Below, piece after piece: positions 35,758-43,745 of a stretch of 64,000 nt of DNA. The DNA comes from Candidatus Aalborgicola bjergmarkensis (GTDB lineage Bacteria; Pseudomonadota; Gammaproteobacteria; Burkholderiales; Burkholderiaceae_C): the NCBI GenBank assembly GCA_016708725.1, contig JADJFE010000001.1:1-64000 (forward strand), given 5' to 3'. Position numbers and translations under genes: made by a program. The notes under the pieces were generated by a model. It had not been told where the DNA came from. It saw nothing but the letters and a program-made list of their open reading frames with translations, and did no database searches. Position 1 is the stretch's first letter. Each line of letters opens with the position of its first letter.

Positions 35758-36381
35758 GATTGACGCAATACTTTCAAAGGAATCCATTGCCAGTTTCTCA
35801 TCGATATACGCCACGCGCTGTTCCTGTCGTTCCAACGCCTCTTTTTGTAATTCTTCAGCAGACAGAAAAAGGTCCTCACGTGGCACGCCAGTCATGTCAA
35901 ACAAACGGCTCATCGCGTCGTCGTAAGACTCAATGCTGCCGTTTGCGTGAATGTGTGCCACATTGACACCCTGATCGTGTAGTGCTCGCCCCACCAACAA
36001 TGTACGATGGCATTCCAGCGGCTCTTTCTCAGCACACATCAATGCGACTTTAAATTTACGTGTACCGGCCATGACCCGGTCTAAACCGACTTTAAACCCA
36101 GCAGTCCTTGCCAGACGCTCGTACCGCACCTGGCCACGCTCGTAGCAAGTTAAATCATCGGATCGTGCGCCCAACTCCTTACCCACGAATACGTAGGCGA
36201 TATTGCGCTCCCTCAATGCATCAGCAAGTGCGGCTCGGTTAAATTGGGGGGTAAATCTGCTAAACGGTTGTGAACGCACATCAGCGATTGCAGTTATCCC
36301 AGCACCCTGAAGCAAATTCAAGAAGTTCTCAATCGAATGCGTGGAATGTCCAACCGTGTAAACCGTTGTTTCCAAATCCAT
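35746..36381 (-). CDS. DUF488 family protein (first of two), 3' end altered by the iscB element
   Basis: 211 residues. DUF488 pattern: TVYTVGHSTHSIENFLNLL, IADVRSQPFSRFTPQFNRAAL, YVFVGKELGAR, and the conserved ALMCAEKEPLECHRTLLVGRAL (CxE...ECHR). It is longer than its neighbour, with a helical tail (LSAEELQKEALERQEQRVAYIDEKL). The last few residues (ITPA) and the stop come from the iscB element's left end. It starts 4 bases after the dual-OB gene stops, so the two are cotranscribed. Function is unknown. Confidence 0.85.
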   Translation of the reverse strand: MDLETTVYTVGHSTHSIENFLNLLQGAGITAIADVRSQPFSRFTPQFNRAALADALRERNIAYVFVGKELGARSDDLTCYERGQVRYERLARTAGFKVGLDRVMAGTRKFKVALMCAEKEPLECHRTLLVGRALHDQGVNVAHIHANGSIESYDDAMSRLFDMTGVPREDLFLSAEELQKEALERQEQRVAYIDEKLAMDSFESIASITPA

Positions 36382-36385
36382 AGCC

Positions 36386-37090
36386 TTACTCCAATTGATC
36401 TCTCTGGATTACAGCCGCCACCAATTTGTACCGGAACTGGTCTTCTTGACCAGATTTTGTGAACGGCTCACTCATACTGATCGTCAGACAACACTCGTTC
36501 AAATGGTACGCACCATTTTCTCTTGCCAGGTACTCGCGTTCAATGATTGGATCGGTTACCCACAATTGGTAACGAACTTCCCGATAATAAAATTTTCCTT
36601 GAACTCTGCGCTTCGGATTCCCAAACGCCTCACTCGGCGCAAATACTATCAATGTAAATTCTGGAACATATATCAAGCACAACGAGTTTGGTAGATCATC
36701 GCTTATTGCACACGGTAATTGGTCGTTGTAACCATGGTACGTGCTGCTGACATTTTTCCAAAGCACGACAGGACCCTCGACAAATGTGAGCAGTTTAGCC
36801 CACCCGGCACGACCAACCTTTTCCCAGTAAGAATTTGGGTCCAGCAGCCAATTTTCAGTCTGGCAGGCGTGAGGCGAATTTCGTATCAATGGTACGTTAA
36901 TAATGTCAAGAACTTGTGGGTCTTGGCCATTCTGATACTGTCGTTCGTTTTCCGACACCTCCTCGCCAGGTCGAGCACTTACAGGTCGAATCCAGGGGCC
37001 AGGGCCTGTTGAAGTCAACTCGCGCCCAGCTATGCACCGCCCCGAATGTTTCTTCGAGTTAGCCAGACAAAGCATCTGTTTTAAAACCAT
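36386..37090 (-). CDS. Dual OB-fold domain protein
   Basis: 234 residues. The start MLCLANSKKHSGRCIAGREL, then GPWIRPVSARPGEEVSE, LDIINVPLIRNSPHACQTEN and a C-terminal YQLWVTDPIIEREYLARENG recall the 'dual OB domain' family, predicted nucleic-acid-binding. The role is unknown. It is the first gene of a tight operon with the DUF488 gene. Base composition looks more AT-rich than the flanking carboxylase genes, suggesting acquisition. ATG 37090 has no clear ribosome site; a second ATG five codons in is an alternative. The family call rests on remembered N-terminal motifs and needs a profile search. Confidence 0.68.
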   Translation of the reverse strand: MVLKQMLCLANSKKHSGRCIAGRELTSTGPGPWIRPVSARPGEEVSENERQYQNGQDPQVLDIINVPLIRNSPHACQTENWLLDPNSYWEKVGRAGWAKLLTFVEGPVVLWKNVSSTYHGYNDQLPCAISDDLPNSLCLIYVPEFTLIVFAPSEAFGNPKRRVQGKFYYREVRYQLWVTDPIIEREYLARENGAYHLNECCLTISMSEPFTKSGQEDQFRYKLVAAVIQRDQLE

Positions 37091-37121
37091 GTCGGTGAAT
37101 GCGGTTACGCCAGGGCAATGG

Positions 37122-38654
37122 TCACAGCGGAATATTCCCGTGCTTCCTCCACGGGTTTTCGACCTTTTTCTCGCGCAGCATCACCAGCGAGCGGCAGATG
37201 CGCTTGCGGGTTTCGTGCGGTTGAATCACATCGTCGATGAAACCACGCGCGCCCGCCACGAAGGGGTTGGCAAAGCGGGCCTTGTATTCGGCCTCGCGGG
37301 CGCTAATCTTGGCCGGGTCGCTCTTGTCTTCACGGAAAATGATTTCCACCGCGCCCTTGGGACCCATCACGGCGATTTCGGCGTTGGGCCAGGCAAAATT
37401 CACGTCGCCGCGCAGGTGCTTGGAGCTCATCACGTCGTAGGCCCCGCCATAGGCCTTGCGGGTAATGACGGTGATCTTGGGAACCGTGCACTCAGCGAAG
37501 GCGTAGAGCAGTTTGGCTCCGTGCTTGATGATGCCGCCATACTCCTGCGCCGTGCCGGGCATGAAACCGGGCACATCGACAAAGGTGATGACCGGAATGT
37601 TGAACGCATCGCAAAAGCGCACGAAACGTGCCGCCTTGATCGAACTTTTGATGTCCAGGCAACCGGCCAGCACCAGCGGCTGGTTGGCGACAAAACCGAC
37701 CGTCTGGCCTTCCATACGGCCAAAACCGATGATGATGTTTTTGGCGTATTCGGGTTGCAACTCAAAAAAGTCGCCATCGTCCACGGTCTTGACAATCAGC
37801 TCTTTCATGTCGTAGGGCAGATTCGGGTTGTCCGGCACCAGCGTGTCCAGGCTCATGTCCTGGCGGTCCGCCGGATCGCCGCTCTTGCGCACGGGGGGCT
37901 TTTCGCGGTTGTTCAGCGGCAGGTAGTTGTAGAGCCGACGCAGCAACAGCAGCGCTTCCACGTCGTTTTCAAAAGCCAGATCGGCGATGCCGCTCTTGGT
38001 CGAATGGCTGACCGCGCCGCCCAGCTCCTCGGCGGTCACATCCTCGTGCGTCACGGTCTTGACCACTTCGGGGCCGGTGACAAACATGTAGGAGCTGTCC
38101 TTGACCATAAAAATGAAGTCGGTCATGGCCGGGGAATACACCGCCCCCCCCGCGCACGGGCCCATGATGAGGCTCAGTTGCGGAATCACGCCGCTGGCAA
38201 GCACGTTGCGCTGAAACACATCGGCATACCCCGCCAGCGAGGCCACGCCTTCCTGAATCCGCGCACCGCCCGAATCGTTGAGACCGATCACAGGCGCACC
38301 GACCTTGATCGCCTGGTCCATGATCTTGCAGATTTTTTCGGCATGCGCCTCGGAGAGCGCACCGCCAAAGACCGTGAAATCCTGGCTGAAAACAAATACC
38401 AGACGGCCACTGATCATGCCGTAGCCCGTGACGACCCCATCGCCGGGAATCTTGTTGTCCGCCATGCCGAATTCGCTGCAACGGTGTTCGACAAACATAT
38501 CCCACTCTTCAAATGTCCCCGCATCCAGCAGCACTTCGATGCGTTCACGCGCCGTCAGTTTGCCTTTTTTATGCTGCGCATCAATGCGCCGCTGGCCGCC
38601 ACCCAGTCGCGCGAGATCGCGTTTCTTGTCCAGGAGTTCGATGATGTCATGCAT
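37122..38654 (-). CDS. pccB: Propionyl-CoA (acyl-CoA) carboxylase, beta subunit
   Basis: 510 residues, carboxyltransferase. N-terminal KGKLTARERIEVLLDAGTFEE, then PGDGVVTGYGMISGRLVFVFSQDFTVFGG, the acyl-CoA oxyanion-hole region GLNDSGGARIQEGV, GPCAGGAVYSPAMTDF, and in the second half GFVANQPLVLAG and VPGFMPGTAQEYGGII. It transfers CO2 from biotin to propionyl-CoA, forming methylmalonyl-CoA. A ribosome site (GAAGG) precedes ATG 38654. meaB lies 14 bases upstream in the same orientation, so the substrate is likely propionyl-CoA. Confidence 0.94.
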   Translation of the reverse strand: MHDIIELLDKKRDLARLGGGQRRIDAQHKKGKLTARERIEVLLDAGTFEEWDMFVEHRCSEFGMADNKIPGDGVVTGYGMISGRLVFVFSQDFTVFGGALSEAHAEKICKIMDQAIKVGAPVIGLNDSGGARIQEGVASLAGYADVFQRNVLASGVIPQLSLIMGPCAGGAVYSPAMTDFIFMVKDSSYMFVTGPEVVKTVTHEDVTAEELGGAVSHSTKSGIADLAFENDVEALLLLRRLYNYLPLNNREKPPVRKSGDPADRQDMSLDTLVPDNPNLPYDMKELIVKTVDDGDFFELQPEYAKNIIIGFGRMEGQTVGFVANQPLVLAGCLDIKSSIKAARFVRFCDAFNIPVITFVDVPGFMPGTAQEYGGIIKHGAKLLYAFAECTVPKITVITRKAYGGAYDVMSSKHLRGDVNFAWPNAEIAVMGPKGAVEIIFREDKSDPAKISAREAEYKARFANPFVAGARGFIDDVIQPHETRKRICRSLVMLREKKVENPWRKHGNIPL

Positions 38655-38668
38655 GCTTACCTTCTTTC

Positions 38669-39694
38669 CTATCGATTTGATTCAAAATTAATAGCTGTAT
38701 ACGCACGTTTTACCGGGGCTGCAAGCAGATTGCGCGCTGCAACCGAGGCGGCTACGCGGCCCGAGCGCACGGCTTGTGTCAGCTCGGGCAACAGCGCGCG
38801 CACGGCGGGGTCTTGCTTGAACGCCTGTTTCAGACCGGCGTCAATGCGCTCCCACATCCAGGCCAGCGCCTGCTGCTCGCGGCGTTTTGCCAACTGGCCG
38901 TTGGCACTTTGCACCGATTGGAACTGCGTCACGGTCTGCCAGAATTCAGGAATTCCCTGCGCTTTCAGGGCACTCAAGGACAAAACCCTGGGCTGCCATT
39001 GTGCAGCTTCACAAGCGTGGCCGGTGCTGGCAACAAGCCCCAGAAGGCGCAGGCTCGACGTAATCTGGGCTTGCGCGCGCAAGGCGGCATCCCGGTCCAC
39101 ATCGGCCTTGTTGATGACAACCAGATCGGCCAGTTCCATCACGCCTTTCTTGATGGCCTGCAATTCGTCGCCCGCATTGGGCAGTTGCAGCAGCACAAAC
39201 ATATCGGTCATGCCGTGCACCGCCGTCTCGCTTTGTCCCACACCCACGGTTTCCACAATCACGATGTCGTAACCAGCGGCCTCACACACCAGCATGGCTT
39301 CGCGCGTTTTTTCGGCCACGCCTCCAAGGGTTCCGCTGCTTGGACTGGGGCGGATATACGCTTCCTCGCGCACCGAGAGCTGCTCCATGCGCGTTTTATC
39401 ACCCAGAATGGAGCCACCGGACACCGAGGAAGAGGGATCAATCGTCAAAACGGCCACCCGATGGCCCTGTTCGATCAGATACAGGCCCAGCGCTTCGATA
39501 AACGTACTTTTACCCACGCCGGGAACGCCGCTGATACCTAAACGCAGTGATTTGCCGGTATACGGCAGCAAGGCATTGAGCAACACATCGGCCTGCGTGC
39601 GGTGGTCGGCGCGGGTCGATTCGAGCAAGGTGATGGCCTTGGCGATGGCACGGCGCCGTTGCATGGGCGCGCCAGACAATAAAGTATCAAGCAA
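38669..39694 (-). CDS. meaB: Methylmalonyl-CoA mutase-associated GTPase MeaB
   Basis: 341 residues, G3E-family GTPase that loads and protects cobalamin in methylmalonyl-CoA mutase. Walker A GISGVPGVGKSTFIEALG (about residue 58), LTIDPSSSVSGGSILGDKTRM, G3 region VETVGVGQSE, and NKAD. A TTG start at 39694 fits the family N-terminus (LLDTLLSG...RRRAIAKAITLLEST), with ATG 39664 as alternative. The mutase itself is not in the window. Its 5' end overlaps the vapC stop by 8 bases. The last residues (VKRAYTAINFESNR) come from a copy of the 'tagctg' repeat. Confidence 0.92.
   Translation of the reverse strand: MLDTLLSGAPMQRRRAIAKAITLLESTRADHRTQADVLLNALLPYTGKSLRLGISGVPGVGKSTFIEALGLYLIEQGHRVAVLTIDPSSSVSGGSILGDKTRMEQLSVREEAYIRPSPSSGTLGGVAEKTREAMLVCEAAGYDIVIVETVGVGQSETAVHGMTDMFVLLQLPNAGDELQAIKKGVMELADLVVINKADVDRDAALRAQAQITSSLRLLGLVASTGHACEAAQWQPRVLSLSALKAQGIPEFWQTVTQFQSVQSANGQLAKRREQQALAWMWERIDAGLKQAFKQDPAVRALLPELTQAVRSGRVAASVAARNLLAAPVKRAYTAINFESNR
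38688..38730. repeat. Dispersed repeat copy forming the 3' end of meaB
   Basis: aatagctgtatacgcacgttttaccgggg matches the family start and encodes the last residues of MeaB on the minus strand. Confidence 0.5.
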
Positions 39695-40088
39695 GCCAGT
39701 TCTCCAGCTTCAAACCCTCGATGCGCTCGAATTCGCGGGTGTTGTTCGTCACCAGCGTGGCATCCTCGGCCAGTGCCTGACAAGCAATCAGCAAATCCAT
39801 ATGGCCAATCAACTGACCCGTCTGGCGCAAGGCGTGGTAGTGGCGCGCATAGTGCCACATGGCAGCATGCGTCCAGGGTACCACCGTCATTTCCAGCAAC
39901 AACTGCTCCAGCCGTTCGTGGTTGCGTATCCGGTGCGTGCTTTTTTCCACCCCATAGGCCAACTCAGCCACAACCAATGCCGGCAAGGCTACCCGCTGGC
40001 GTCCCAATGCCACCAGTTTTTGCAACACATTGGGAACGCCCCGCTGAATGTAGATCACCACATTGGTGTCGAGCAGATACAAAGACAT
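39687..40088 (-). CDS. vapC: VapC-type PIN-domain ribonuclease toxin
   Basis: 133 residues. PIN-domain acidic residues: Asp in YLLDTNVVIY (about 7), Glu in VAELAYGVEKS (about 42), Asp in GHMDLLIACQA (about 96), plus a later acidic site near TNNTREF. VapC toxins cut tRNA or rRNA and stop translation. It is coupled to vapB (stop/start overlap at 40088) and overlaps the meaB start by 8 bases, so meaB may be partly cotranscribed with the toxin-antitoxin pair. Confidence 0.9.
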   Translation of the reverse strand: MSLYLLDTNVVIYIQRGVPNVLQKLVALGRQRVALPALVVAELAYGVEKSTHRIRNHERLEQLLLEMTVVPWTHAAMWHYARHYHALRQTGQLIGHMDLLIACQALAEDATLVTNNTREFERIEGLKLENWLA

Positions 40089-40342
40089 CAGTCCAGACTC
40101 TCAATATCATCCCTGGGGAGAGATTTGTCGCGCTCAATCTGTTCCGGCATGCCTTCAAAACTGGAAAGAATGGATTGAATCCGGGCCACCCATGCCTCGG
40201 GGTCATCGTCCTTGGGGCGCAACACAACCGCATTGCCCTGGCGCTCGATGTACACCTCCTTGGTGTCAAACCGGAACTCCTTGGGCAAGCGCACAGCCTG
40301 GCTGCGGCCCGTGGTGAAAACTTTGGCAGTGCTGGCGGTCAT
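40088..40342 (-). CDS. vapB: VapB-type AbrB-fold antitoxin
   Basis: 84 residues. N-terminal TAKVFTTGRSQAVRLPKEFRF is the VapB DNA-binding fold; the C-terminal half (DPEAWVARIQSILSSFEGMP) would wrap the VapC active site. It is first in the operon with vapC. Upstream, aatact-7-agtata (40362-40380) is a small inverted repeat placed where an autoregulatory operator would be expected. Confidence 0.9.
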   Translation of the reverse strand: MTASTAKVFTTGRSQAVRLPKEFRFDTKEVYIERQGNAVVLRPKDDDPEAWVARIQSILSSFEGMPEQIERDKSLPRDDIESLD

Positions 40343-40743
40343 GGGGGCGTTGCAAAAAAATAATACTTACCAATAGTATATACCAACACACAAACCACCC
40401 CTCCAAAGTAGCAGCAAACAGCGAAAATCAAGCTAAGTCCATGATTTCAAACGATTTTCATAGAAACCCAGAATTTCTGTGGATAACTTTGTTGACAACC
40501 TGTCACCAAGCCCGTCAAAGCCTTGCAAATCAAGGCTTTGCTTAGATTGCCCGAAAAAGCAGCAAAAATTTAAAATCGTTTAAAATCAATAGCTTGCATA
40601 AGCTACGGCTTTCGTAGCATCGGCTGTGGTATAGGATGCACCCTCCTATTCAGCCCCGTTTTTTTTGTGCATAAGTGCCCAGGAACCTGCCCGATACGGG
40701 CAAAAACGTGGTAATCGTTTAGTACCTTTTCAGCACCTGCACC
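40343..40743. other. 401-base non-coding stretch: candidate vapB operator, hairpin and DnaA-box-like site
   Basis: No gene is seen. It contains the inverted repeat aatact...agtata at 40362-40380 near vapB; a tgtggataa sequence at 40478-40486 (perfect DnaA-box form on the minus strand); a 9-base-pair perfect stem aaagccttg-5-caaggcttt at 40517-40539; and AT-rich repeats tttaaaatcgtttaaaatc near 40570-40590. One DnaA box is not enough to propose an origin. Confidence 0.4.
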
Positions 40744-41946
40744 TTATTCCATGCGCAAGGCATCCACCGGGTCCAGCTGCGCCGCGTTGCGGGCGGGCAG
40801 CACCCCGGCGAGCAGGCCGATCACAATCGCAATACCTTCGGCCAGCAGCACAAAACTCAAGGGCGTATGCACCGGCAGTGCGGGTAGCGCCAGGTGTATC
40901 GCCTGCGCCAGCCCCATTCCCAGGGCCAGACCAATGACACCGCCCAGGGCCGACAACACCACGGCCTCGCCCAGAAACAAGGCCAGGATGGTACGCCGGG
41001 GTGCGCCCAGCGCCACCATCAACCCCACTTCGGACGTACGCTCGCGCACGGCAATCGTCATTATGGTAACAATGCCCACCCCGCCGACGAGCAACGAGAT
41101 GCTGCCCAGTGCGCCCACCGCCATCGTCAGAATATCGAGGATATTGGACAGGGTACGCAGCATGTCTTCCTGCGTGGTGATGGTGAAATCCTCGCGCCCG
41201 TGGCGTGCAATGAGGCTGCTCTTGACGGCAGCCATGATGCGAGCCGGGGCAACGCCTTCCTCGTAGGCCAGATCAATCTTCATCAACCCCTCGCGGTTGT
41301 AGAGTTCCAGCGCACGTGCAACCGGAATGTAGGCCGAGTCATCCAGATCAACGCCCAGAAACTGCCCCTTGGTCTCCAGCACGCCAACCACGCGAAACTG
41401 CGCATTGCCGACGCGCACACGCGCACCCAAAGGGTTGGCGCTGCCAAACAGCTCGGACTTGAGCTTGGCACCCAGAACGACAAAGGACCGGGCGCTTTCC
41501 AGGCTTTCGTCGGGCAAGAACTGGCCAGACCTGACCTGGATGCTGTACACCCGCGCCATATCGGGGCTCACACCATTAACCGTGGTGCGCCGCAGCCGAC
41601 CATTGGCGCTGACTTCGGTATTGCCCCAGACCATGGCCGTCATGCCGGTGACGTGCGGCAAGCGCTCCAGAACACGCGCATCATCCAAAGTCAAGGGACG
41701 CACCGAGCTGGGAATACCCGTCGGAGCCGGTCCCGAGGTCTTGACCTTGCCAGGCGCAATGCTGGCAATATTGGTGCCGAACTGCGTGAACTCGGCCAGC
41801 ACAAAGCGGTGAATGCCCTCGCCAATCGATGTCAGCAAAATCACGGCCGCAATGCCCACGGCAATGCCCAACAGCGTGAGAAAACTGCGCAGACGCTGCG
41901 CACTGATAGCGCGCAAGGCAAGATGAACGGCATCGGGCCACAACAT
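40744..41946 (-). CDS. MacB/FtsX-type ABC transporter permease
   Basis: About 400 residues. One N-terminal membrane helix (SFLTLLGIAVGIAAVILLTSIG), a large periplasmic domain (about 60-260) and three C-terminal helices with the FtsX signature GLMVALGAPRRTILALFLGEAVVLSALGG. Such permeases pair with an ATPase for export of macrolides, peptides or lipoproteins. No ATPase gene is adjacent, so it must use one encoded elsewhere. ATG 41946 is preferred over a longer frame at 42015 because it starts right before the conserved ALRAISAQRLRSFLTLLG. Confidence 0.85.
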   Translation of the reverse strand: MLWPDAVHLALRAISAQRLRSFLTLLGIAVGIAAVILLTSIGEGIHRFVLAEFTQFGTNIASIAPGKVKTSGPAPTGIPSSVRPLTLDDARVLERLPHVTGMTAMVWGNTEVSANGRLRRTTVNGVSPDMARVYSIQVRSGQFLPDESLESARSFVVLGAKLKSELFGSANPLGARVRVGNAQFRVVGVLETKGQFLGVDLDDSAYIPVARALELYNREGLMKIDLAYEEGVAPARIMAAVKSSLIARHGREDFTITTQEDMLRTLSNILDILTMAVGALGSISLLVGGVGIVTIMTIAVRERTSEVGLMVALGAPRRTILALFLGEAVVLSALGGVIGLALGMGLAQAIHLALPALPVHTPLSFVLLAEGIAIVIGLLAGVLPARNAAQLDPVDALRME

Positions 41947-42028
41947 GGATAGGAAGGTGCTGCAATTGATTTTTGTAACCGGATGGTACCCGACCTCGGA
42001 CAAACTCCTGTGCATGGAATTGCACCCA

Positions 42029-42202
42029 TTTCATATCACCCGTGATATGAAAAATACCAAAACCGCTCTGCAAATGCTCCCCGCAAGCCTCCGTGGCACG
42101 TTTTTAGCTCCAATTTGGCCTCAAATTAGCCTCAATTTTGCATCAAATCAGCCTGTATCCCCCGTGGGACAAGCGGGTACAGCTACTAAAAACGTAGTAA
42201 CA
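42029..42202. repeat. Dispersed intergenic repeat, long form (copy 2)
   Basis: It is the inverted counterpart of 5917-6078 and ends in the same 24-base palindrome (tttcatatcac-2-gtgatatgaaa at 42029-42052) and in acagctactaaaaacgtagtaac. It fills most of the 337-base gap between the permease gene and modA; nothing else is seen there. Confidence 0.75.
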
Positions 42203-42283
42203 AGAACCTGCCCCCAGCAGCATGCATTCGTGTTCTGGCACGGATGATGCTGTATCTGCTGTATCCTTTGCGCCCTGTCTTTC

Positions 42284-43054
42284 ATGTCTGTCATGCAACT
42301 CCTACGCCCCCTGCTGTTTGCCTGCGTGCTGCTTTCATTGCTATTTGCTACGGCGGCGCATGCTGAAAAAATCACCATCGCAGCGGCAGCCGATCTGAAG
42401 TTTGCGATGGATGCAATTGTCACGGCCTTCAGGCAGACCCATCCCACCGATACGGTAGACGTCATCTACGGCTCATCAGGCAAGTTCCACGCCCAGATTC
42501 AGCAGGGCGCGCCCTACGATTTATTCTTCTCCGCCGACATCGCTTTCCCGCGCGCGCTGGCCCAGGCCGGATTTGCCGCTTCCGAGGTCAAACCCTACGC
42601 CTTGGGCCGCATCGTGCTGTGGAGCGCAAGCCTGGATGCCAGCCAGATGACGCTGCAAAGCCTCCTGGACCCCAAGATTGCCCGTATCGCCATCGCCAAT
42701 CCCAAGCACGCCCCCTACGGCAAGCGCGCCGAAGAGGCACTGCGGGCCTCTGGACTGTGGGAAAAGGTCGAACTTAAACTGGTCTATGGCGAAAACATCG
42801 CCCACACCGCGCAGTTTGTGCAAACCGGCAATGCCCAGGTGGGCATCCTCGCGCTGGCCCTGGCAATCAGCCCCGAACTGGCCAGCAAGGGTGCTTATTG
42901 GCTGATTCCCGACAAACTGCACCAGCCGCTGGAACAGGGGTTTGTCATCACCAAACGTGCCGAGGGCAACGCACTCGCCCGGCGCTTTGCCGACTACATG
43001 GCAAGCCCACCCGCGCGCGCCGTGATGGCCCGATACGGCTTTGCCTTGAAATGA
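42284..43054 (+). CDS. modA: Molybdate ABC transporter, periplasmic binding protein
   Basis: 256 residues. A signal peptide (about 1-27, cut after AAHA) precedes ITIAAAADLKFAMDAIV, the ModA N-terminal motif that binds the oxyanion with Ser/Ala backbone groups, then DVIYGSSGKFHAQIQQGAPYDLFFSAD. It captures molybdate or tungstate in the periplasm for ModBC. First gene of modABC. No modE gene or Moco riboswitch-like structure is seen upstream. Confidence 0.94.
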   Translation: MSVMQLLRPLLFACVLLSLLFATAAHAEKITIAAAADLKFAMDAIVTAFRQTHPTDTVDVIYGSSGKFHAQIQQGAPYDLFFSADIAFPRALAQAGFAASEVKPYALGRIVLWSASLDASQMTLQSLLDPKIARIAIANPKHAPYGKRAEEALRASGLWEKVELKLVYGENIAHTAQFVQTGNAQVGILALALAISPELASKGAYWLIPDKLHQPLEQGFVITKRAEGNALARRFADYMASPPARAVMARYGFALK

Positions 43055-43061
43055 ATCCGTT

Positions 43062-43745
43062 ATGCTGACCACCGATGACTGGCAAGCCTTGTGGCTCACC
43101 GTGCGCCTGGCGGCCGTGGTGACGCTGATCCTGCTGGTGATCGGCACACCCATCGCGTGGTGGCTGGCGCGCACGCGGTCATGGTGGAAGGGACCAATAG
43201 GCGCCGTGGTGGCCCTGCCGCTGGTGCTGCCACCCTCGGTGCTGGGTTTTTACCTGCTGGTGGCCATGGGTCCGAACGGGCCACTGGGGCAGCTCACCCA
43301 GGCGCTGGGGCTGGGGCCACTGCCGTTCACCTTCTGGGGATTGGTTCTGGCCTCGGTGTTCTACTCCTTGCCGTTCATGGTGCAGCCGCTGCAAACCGCT
43401 TTTGAGGCGGTGGGCGAACGTCCGCTGGAGGTGGCTGCCACGCTGCGCGCATCGCCCCTGGATGCCTTTTTCACCGTCGCGGTGCCGCTGGCCGCGCCAG
43501 GCTTTCTGACCGCCTCGATCCTCACCTTCGCCCATACCGTCGGCGAGTTCGGCGTGGTGCTGATGATCGGCGGCAACCTGCCGGGCGTCACCCGCGTGGC
43601 CTCGGTGCAAATCTACGACCACGTGGAAGCGCTGGAATACATGCAGGCGCACCGCCTGGCAGCGGTGATGCTGGTTTTCTCGTTCCTCGTCCTGCTGGCT
43701 CTATACGCCTGGCGTCCAGGCGCAAAAAAAGGAGGCGGAAGTTGA
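43062..43745 (+). CDS. modB: Molybdate ABC transporter permease
   Basis: 227 residues, five to six membrane helices. The EAA loop that contacts the ATPase reads EVAATLRASPLDAFFTVAVPLAAPG (about residues 125-150). It starts 7 bases after modA and overlaps modC by 4 bases, as expected for a coupled operon. Confidence 0.93.
   Translation: MLTTDDWQALWLTVRLAAVVTLILLVIGTPIAWWLARTRSWWKGPIGAVVALPLVLPPSVLGFYLLVAMGPNGPLGQLTQALGLGPLPFTFWGLVLASVFYSLPFMVQPLQTAFEAVGERPLEVAATLRASPLDAFFTVAVPLAAPGFLTASILTFAHTVGEFGVVLMIGGNLPGVTRVASVQIYDHVEALEYMQAHRLAAVMLVFSFLVLLALYAWRPGAKKGGGS

Noticed and set aside
37032..39272. Long + strand frame (746 codons) opposite pccB and meaB
   Set aside because: It is antisense to two clear conserved genes, has no family pattern, and arises from high-G+C codon usage.
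40478..40486. Single DnaA box considered as evidence of a replication origin
   Set aside because: Only one box, no replication genes nearby.
42203..42283. Moco or other riboswitch before modA
   Set aside because: The leader is short and I see no conserved aptamer-like helices.
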